This document shows, one piece after another, positions 60,591-64,000 of a stretch of DNA of 64,000 nucleotides. The notes beneath the pieces are model-generated. The model searched no databases. It was not told where the DNA came from and was given only the letters and a program-made list of their open reading frames with translations. Every line of letters begins with the position of its first letter. Positions within the stretch are counted from its first letter, which is position 1. This DNA is from Intestinibacillus massiliensis (lineage in GTDB: Bacteria > Bacillota > Clostridia > Oscillospirales > Butyricicoccaceae), in the NCBI RefSeq assembly GCF_900155735.1, contig NZ_LT707059.1, forward strand, positions 77,347 to 141,346. Direction: 5' to 3'. The position numbers were made by a program, and so were the translations under genes.

Positions 60591-61356
60591 GCTGCAAAAG
60601 ATCGTTAAAAACTACAATGCGGGCACGGTCAACGAGATGTGCCTGTTCGACGGGTTTGACCTGTCGATTGAAAAGGGCGAGTTTGTATCGGTGGTCGGCT
60701 CGAACGGCTCGGGCAAGACCTCCATGCTCAATATCATCTGCGGCTCCATCCCGGTGGACGGCGGCCGCATCCTGCTCGAGGGCAAGGACATTACCCGGCA
60801 TACCGAGTACGCGCGCGCGAAATATATCGGCCGCGTATTCCAAAACCCGGCGGCAGGCACCTGCCCGTCGCTCACGATCTATGAAAACATGTCGCTCGCG
60901 GACAATAAGAGCGGCCTGTTTGGGCTGTCGCGCGGCGTGAACAAGCGCCGGTATGAGGCGTATCGCGAGCTGCTCGCCGGGATCGGGCTTGGGCTGGAGG
61001 ACAAGATGGAGACCAAGGTCGGCGTGCTGTCCGGCGGGCAGCGGCAGGCCATGGCGCTCATTATGAGCACGCTGACGCCGATTGATTTCCTGATCCTCGA
61101 CGAGCATACCGCGGCGCTCGACCCTAAGACAGCGGATACCATTATGCGGCTCACCGACAGGATCGTGCGGGAGAAGGGCGTGACCACGGTCATGGTCACG
61201 CACAACCTGCGCTATGCGGTCGAGTACGGCTCCCGCCTGGTCATGATGCATGAGGGGCGCGCGATCCTCGACAAGTCGGGCGAAGAAAAGAAGGGTACGA
61301 CGGTCGATGAGATCTTGCAGCTTTTTACGGAAATCTCTATCGAATGCGGCAACTAA
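60583..61356 (+). CDS. trpZ: Tryptophan ABC transporter ATP-binding protein
   Basis: A 257-residue nucleotide-binding subunit. Walker A GSNGSGKTS, signature VLSGGQRQAMALIM, Walker B FLILDEHTAALDP and switch VTHNLRYAVEYGSRL are complete. The H in LDEHTAALDP is usual for this subfamily. It overlaps trpY by 8 bp. It powers uptake of tryptophan under T-box control. Confidence 0.93.
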   Translation: MLELQKIVKNYNAGTVNEMCLFDGFDLSIEKGEFVSVVGSNGSGKTSMLNIICGSIPVDGGRILLEGKDITRHTEYARAKYIGRVFQNPAAGTCPSLTIYENMSLADNKSGLFGLSRGVNKRRYEAYRELLAGIGLGLEDKMETKVGVLSGGQRQAMALIMSTLTPIDFLILDEHTAALDPKTADTIMRLTDRIVREKGVTTVMVTHNLRYAVEYGSRLVMMHEGRAILDKSGEEKKGTTVDEILQLFTEISIECGN

Positions 61357-61365
61357 AACAGTGTG

Positions 61366-61402
61366 ACGCCCCGGGGAAAGGATTCCCCGGGGCGTTTTTT
61401 TG
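61366..61402 (+). terminator. Intrinsic terminator after trpXYZ
   Basis: Arms CGCCCCGGGG / CCCCGGGGCG with loop AAAGGATT and seven T. Confidence 0.92.
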
Positions 61403-61489
61403 TTGTAACCGGCGCGCGAGATACCGGACAGGCACCGCGGCATATACTGCTTAGGAAGGATATCGTTCATCATGCGTTAGGAGGAAAAG

Positions 61490-62176
61490 ATGGCAAAAGT
61501 ATTTATCGGCGTTGGGCACGGCGGGAAGGACAGCGGTGCGGTCGCAAACGGCCTTGTGGAGAAGGACCTTGCGCTGTCTATGGCGCTGTACTGCAAGGCG
61601 GAACTGGTACGCCACGGCGTCGGCGTCAAGATGAGCCGGGAGCGCGACGAGGACGACCGCCTGAGCGAGGAGATCCGTGAGTGCAACGCCTATAACCCCG
61701 ATGTGGCGGTCGACGTGCATATCAATTCGGGCGGCGGCGACGGCTTTGAGGTTTTCCACTCGCGTTACGGCGGCGTTGGCAAAACGCTGGCGAAGAATAT
61801 TGAGGAAGAGGTCAAGAAGATCGGCCAGAACAGCCGCGGCCTTAAAATCCGCGTCAATGACGAGGGGCGCGACTATTTCGGGTTTATCCGCGAGACCAAG
61901 TGCCCCGCGGTCATCCTGGAAGCGGGCTTTATTGACTCCGAGGACCGGAAGATTTTCGACGAGCCGGATGAGCAGCGGCGCTTCGGCGTGGCGTACGCCA
62001 AGGGGATCCTGCGCACGCTCGGCATTGCCTGGCGGCCGGATAACGACAGCACGGTACAGGCGGCGATTGACATCATCCGCAAGAAGGCCGGGCTGGAACA
62101 GCAGACGATCGACTATTTGCTGGCATACCGTTATGCGAAGGACCTTGTCATCAAGCTGGCCGCTGCGATGGAATAG
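61490..62176 (+). CDS. N-acetylmuramoyl-L-alanine amidase (Amidase_3)
   Basis: A 228-residue zinc amidase cleaving peptidoglycan. FIGVGHGGKDSGAVANGLVEKDLAL supplies the first zinc histidine and the glutamate (GHGGKDSG; EKDLAL), DVAVDVHINSGGGDGFEV the second histidine, and CPAVILEAGFIDSEDRK the catalytic glutamate. The last about 50 residues look helical, perhaps wall-binding. No signal peptide is visible, so export or phage-type lysis entry is unclear. GGAGGAAAAG precedes the ATG. Confidence 0.9.
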   Translation: MAKVFIGVGHGGKDSGAVANGLVEKDLALSMALYCKAELVRHGVGVKMSRERDEDDRLSEEIRECNAYNPDVAVDVHINSGGGDGFEVFHSRYGGVGKTLAKNIEEEVKKIGQNSRGLKIRVNDEGRDYFGFIRETKCPAVILEAGFIDSEDRKIFDEPDEQRRFGVAYAKGILRTLGIAWRPDNDSTVQAAIDIIRKKAGLEQQTIDYLLAYRYAKDLVIKLAAAME

Positions 62177-62236
62177 ACAAAAAGCCCGCAGGATGTTATA
62201 CTGTTAGCACAGTAAACGGAAGGGATTCAAAAGATT

Positions 62237-63397
62237 ATGAAGCTGGAATTATGCTGCCCGACGCTGTTTGGGCTGGAGGGCATCGTCGCAGACGAGCTGC
62301 GTTTCGAGGGGAAGCTCGACACGGTGCGCGCCGAAAATGGGCGCGTTTTTTTCTCGGGCGACGAGCGCACGCTCGCTTGGGCAAACCTTAACCTGCGCTG
62401 CGCGGAGCGCGTGCTGGTACACCTGGGTTCGTTCCCGGCGGCCAGCTTTGATATGCTCTTTGAGGGGGTGCGCGCACTGCCATGGGAGGACTTTATCCCG
62501 GTGGACGGCGCGTTCCCCGTCAAGGGGCACAGCTTGAATTCCGCGCTGCACTCCATCCCGGACTGCCAGCGTATTATCAAAAAGGCGGCCGTGCAGCGGC
62601 TGGCGCAGGCGTACGGCGCGGCCTGGTTTGAAGAGACCGGCGCGCGCTACCAGATCCAGTTTGCGATCATGAACGACCGCGCGGAGCTATATCTCGACAC
62701 TTCGGGCGCGGGGCTCCATAAGCGGGGTTACCGTGCGAACGCCAACCTTGCGCCGCTGCGCGAGACGCTTGCCGCGGCCATGGTCAAGCTGGCGCGGTGG
62801 CGCGGGCGCGACGCCTTTTTGGACCCGTTCTGCGGCTCGGGCACCATCCCGATCGAGGCCGCCCTCATCGCAATGCGGCGCGCGCCCGGCTTGCTGCGCA
62901 CGTTCGATGCGGAAAAGTGGACGTGTTTTGACGCGGGCATCTGGAAGGACGTGCGGGAGGAGGCGGTCGCGCGCATCCTGCCGGACACGGCCTTTGAAAT
63001 AAACGGCAGCGACATCGACCCGGAAAACGTGCGCCTGTCCGTGGACAATGCGCGCAAGGCGGGCGTACTACAAACGGTCCGCTTCGACCAGGCGGACGCC
63101 ACCCGCATAACATATGCCGGGCGGGAGGGCGTGCTGCTCGCAAACCCGCCGTACGGCGAGCGATTGCTGGACTTGCAGTCCGCGGAGCGGCTGTATGGGG
63201 CGTTTGGCCGCGCGTCCGCCGGTACGGCGCTGCGGCAGTATATCATCAGCTCCGACCCGGCGTTCGAGCGCTTTTACGGCCGCAAGGCGGATAAAAGGCG
63301 CAAGCTGTACAACGGCATGATCAAGTGCGACCTGTATATGTATTTTAAGCCTGACGGGGCGAAAAAGCAGCCGCAAGAGCCGGGTGCTAAGAAGTGA
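62237..63397 (+). CDS. THUMP-domain RNA methyltransferase (RlmL/YpsC type)
   Basis: A 386-residue SAM-dependent rRNA guanine-N2 methyltransferase-like protein. The N-terminal THUMP domain (CPTLFGLEGIVADELRF, YQIQFAIMNDRAELYLDTSG) precedes the Rossmann-fold methylase with LDPFCGSGTIPIEAALIA for SAM and VLLANPPYGERL as the NPPY catalytic motif, ending YKGMIKC-like LYNGMIKCDLYMYF. The name fits YpsC/RlmL. GGAAGGGAT precedes the ATG. Confidence 0.92.
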   Translation: MKLELCCPTLFGLEGIVADELRFEGKLDTVRAENGRVFFSGDERTLAWANLNLRCAERVLVHLGSFPAASFDMLFEGVRALPWEDFIPVDGAFPVKGHSLNSALHSIPDCQRIIKKAAVQRLAQAYGAAWFEETGARYQIQFAIMNDRAELYLDTSGAGLHKRGYRANANLAPLRETLAAAMVKLARWRGRDAFLDPFCGSGTIPIEAALIAMRRAPGLLRTFDAEKWTCFDAGIWKDVREEAVARILPDTAFEINGSDIDPENVRLSVDNARKAGVLQTVRFDQADATRITYAGREGVLLANPPYGERLLDLQSAERLYGAFGRASAGTALRQYIISSDPAFERFYGRKADKRRKLYNGMIKCDLYMYFKPDGAKKQPQEPGAKK

Positions 63398-63516
63398 AAG
63401 CCGGCAGATACGCTGTAAAAGGGAGATTGCACGAGAATTTGAAAGCATTTGGGTGCTAATCTTTGGAATTCATAAAAAATTCATAAAATCCATGCTAAAA
63501 TCTCCAAAAAATATCT

Positions 63517-63909
<393 letters not shown>

Positions 63910-63984
63910 AGCCGGCTTCTGCTTGAGGGAGGCGGAATCCCTCATCCCGATCATCTTTATGTAAAATAGGAGGAAATAACCATT

Positions 63985-64000
63985 ATGGCAAAGCAGATCA
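63985..64000 (+). CDS. groEL: Chaperonin GroEL, 5' end only
   Basis: Only M-A-K-Q-I and one base are in the window. AGGAGG 12 nt upstream and the position after groES support the call. Confidence 0.85.

Overview
The window looks like a chromosomal segment of a high-G+C, endospore-forming member of the Clostridia, probably Oscillospirales-like. The evidence is a sigK gene with a pro-sequence, SpoIID- and SpoVB-type proteins, T-box and lysine riboswitch leaders, a CIRCE-groES-groEL locus, reverse rubrerythrin with an Rrf2 regulator (anaerobe), and corrinoid-type methyltransferase relatives. No species call is possible from sequence alone.

The central discovery is at 13762-26378. The sporulation sigma factor gene sigK (minus strand) is cut in two by an 11,918-bp skin-like element. 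The 5' segment lies at 26378-26176 and the 3' segment at 14262-13762. Joining them at a shared 5-bp AAGAA core gives one in-frame 232-codon pro-sigma-K. The element carries a large serine recombinase behind a sigma-E-like promoter, an IS3-family insertion, a complete jetABCD operon (Wadjet anti-plasmid system, type II-like families) and a small degenerate resolvase-like gene. Rejoining the element ends gives an attP with 17-nt imperfect inverted arms (14/17 matching). It also replaces the last 11 residues of the recombinase with a 57-residue tail that stops 6 bp before a perfect 17-bp terminator hairpin, so the recombinase gene itself is rebuilt by excision. The excised circle is the size and topology that Wadjet complexes cleave, so the cargo may destroy the circle.

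Layout. 1-13 kb: obg (partial), PadR pair, HAD phosphatase, small exporter, acyltransferase, cardiolipin synthase, ECF sigma/RsiV-like anti-sigma pair, DUF4397 and 3D-domain surface proteins, and a 3-hydroxyacyl-CoA dehydrogenase/thiolase operon. 13.1-26.4 kb: resolvase, then split sigK with its element. 26.5-36 kb: sortase B pair, tRNA-Leu genes, Rrf2-rubrerythrin, an MttB-family methyltransferase/transporter operon, a diguanylate cyclase, and an array of three homologous 29-30-residue peptide genes. 36-48.5 kb: murD, RNase P RNA, a URO-D-family protein, an ECF S-component, a GntR-ABC operon, a radical SAM protein, an SLH/PstS-like fusion, and asd-dapA-dapB under a lysine riboswitch. 48.5-64 kb: SpoIID-like protein, queA, a giant hybrid kinase with a GGDEF domain, tgt, a SpoVB-like flippase, T-box(Trp)-trpXYZ, amidase, RNA methyltransferase and groES-groEL (partial).

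Most genes outside the element are ordinary chromosomal genes with clear intrinsic terminators. Family names rest on recognised motifs; no database search was run.
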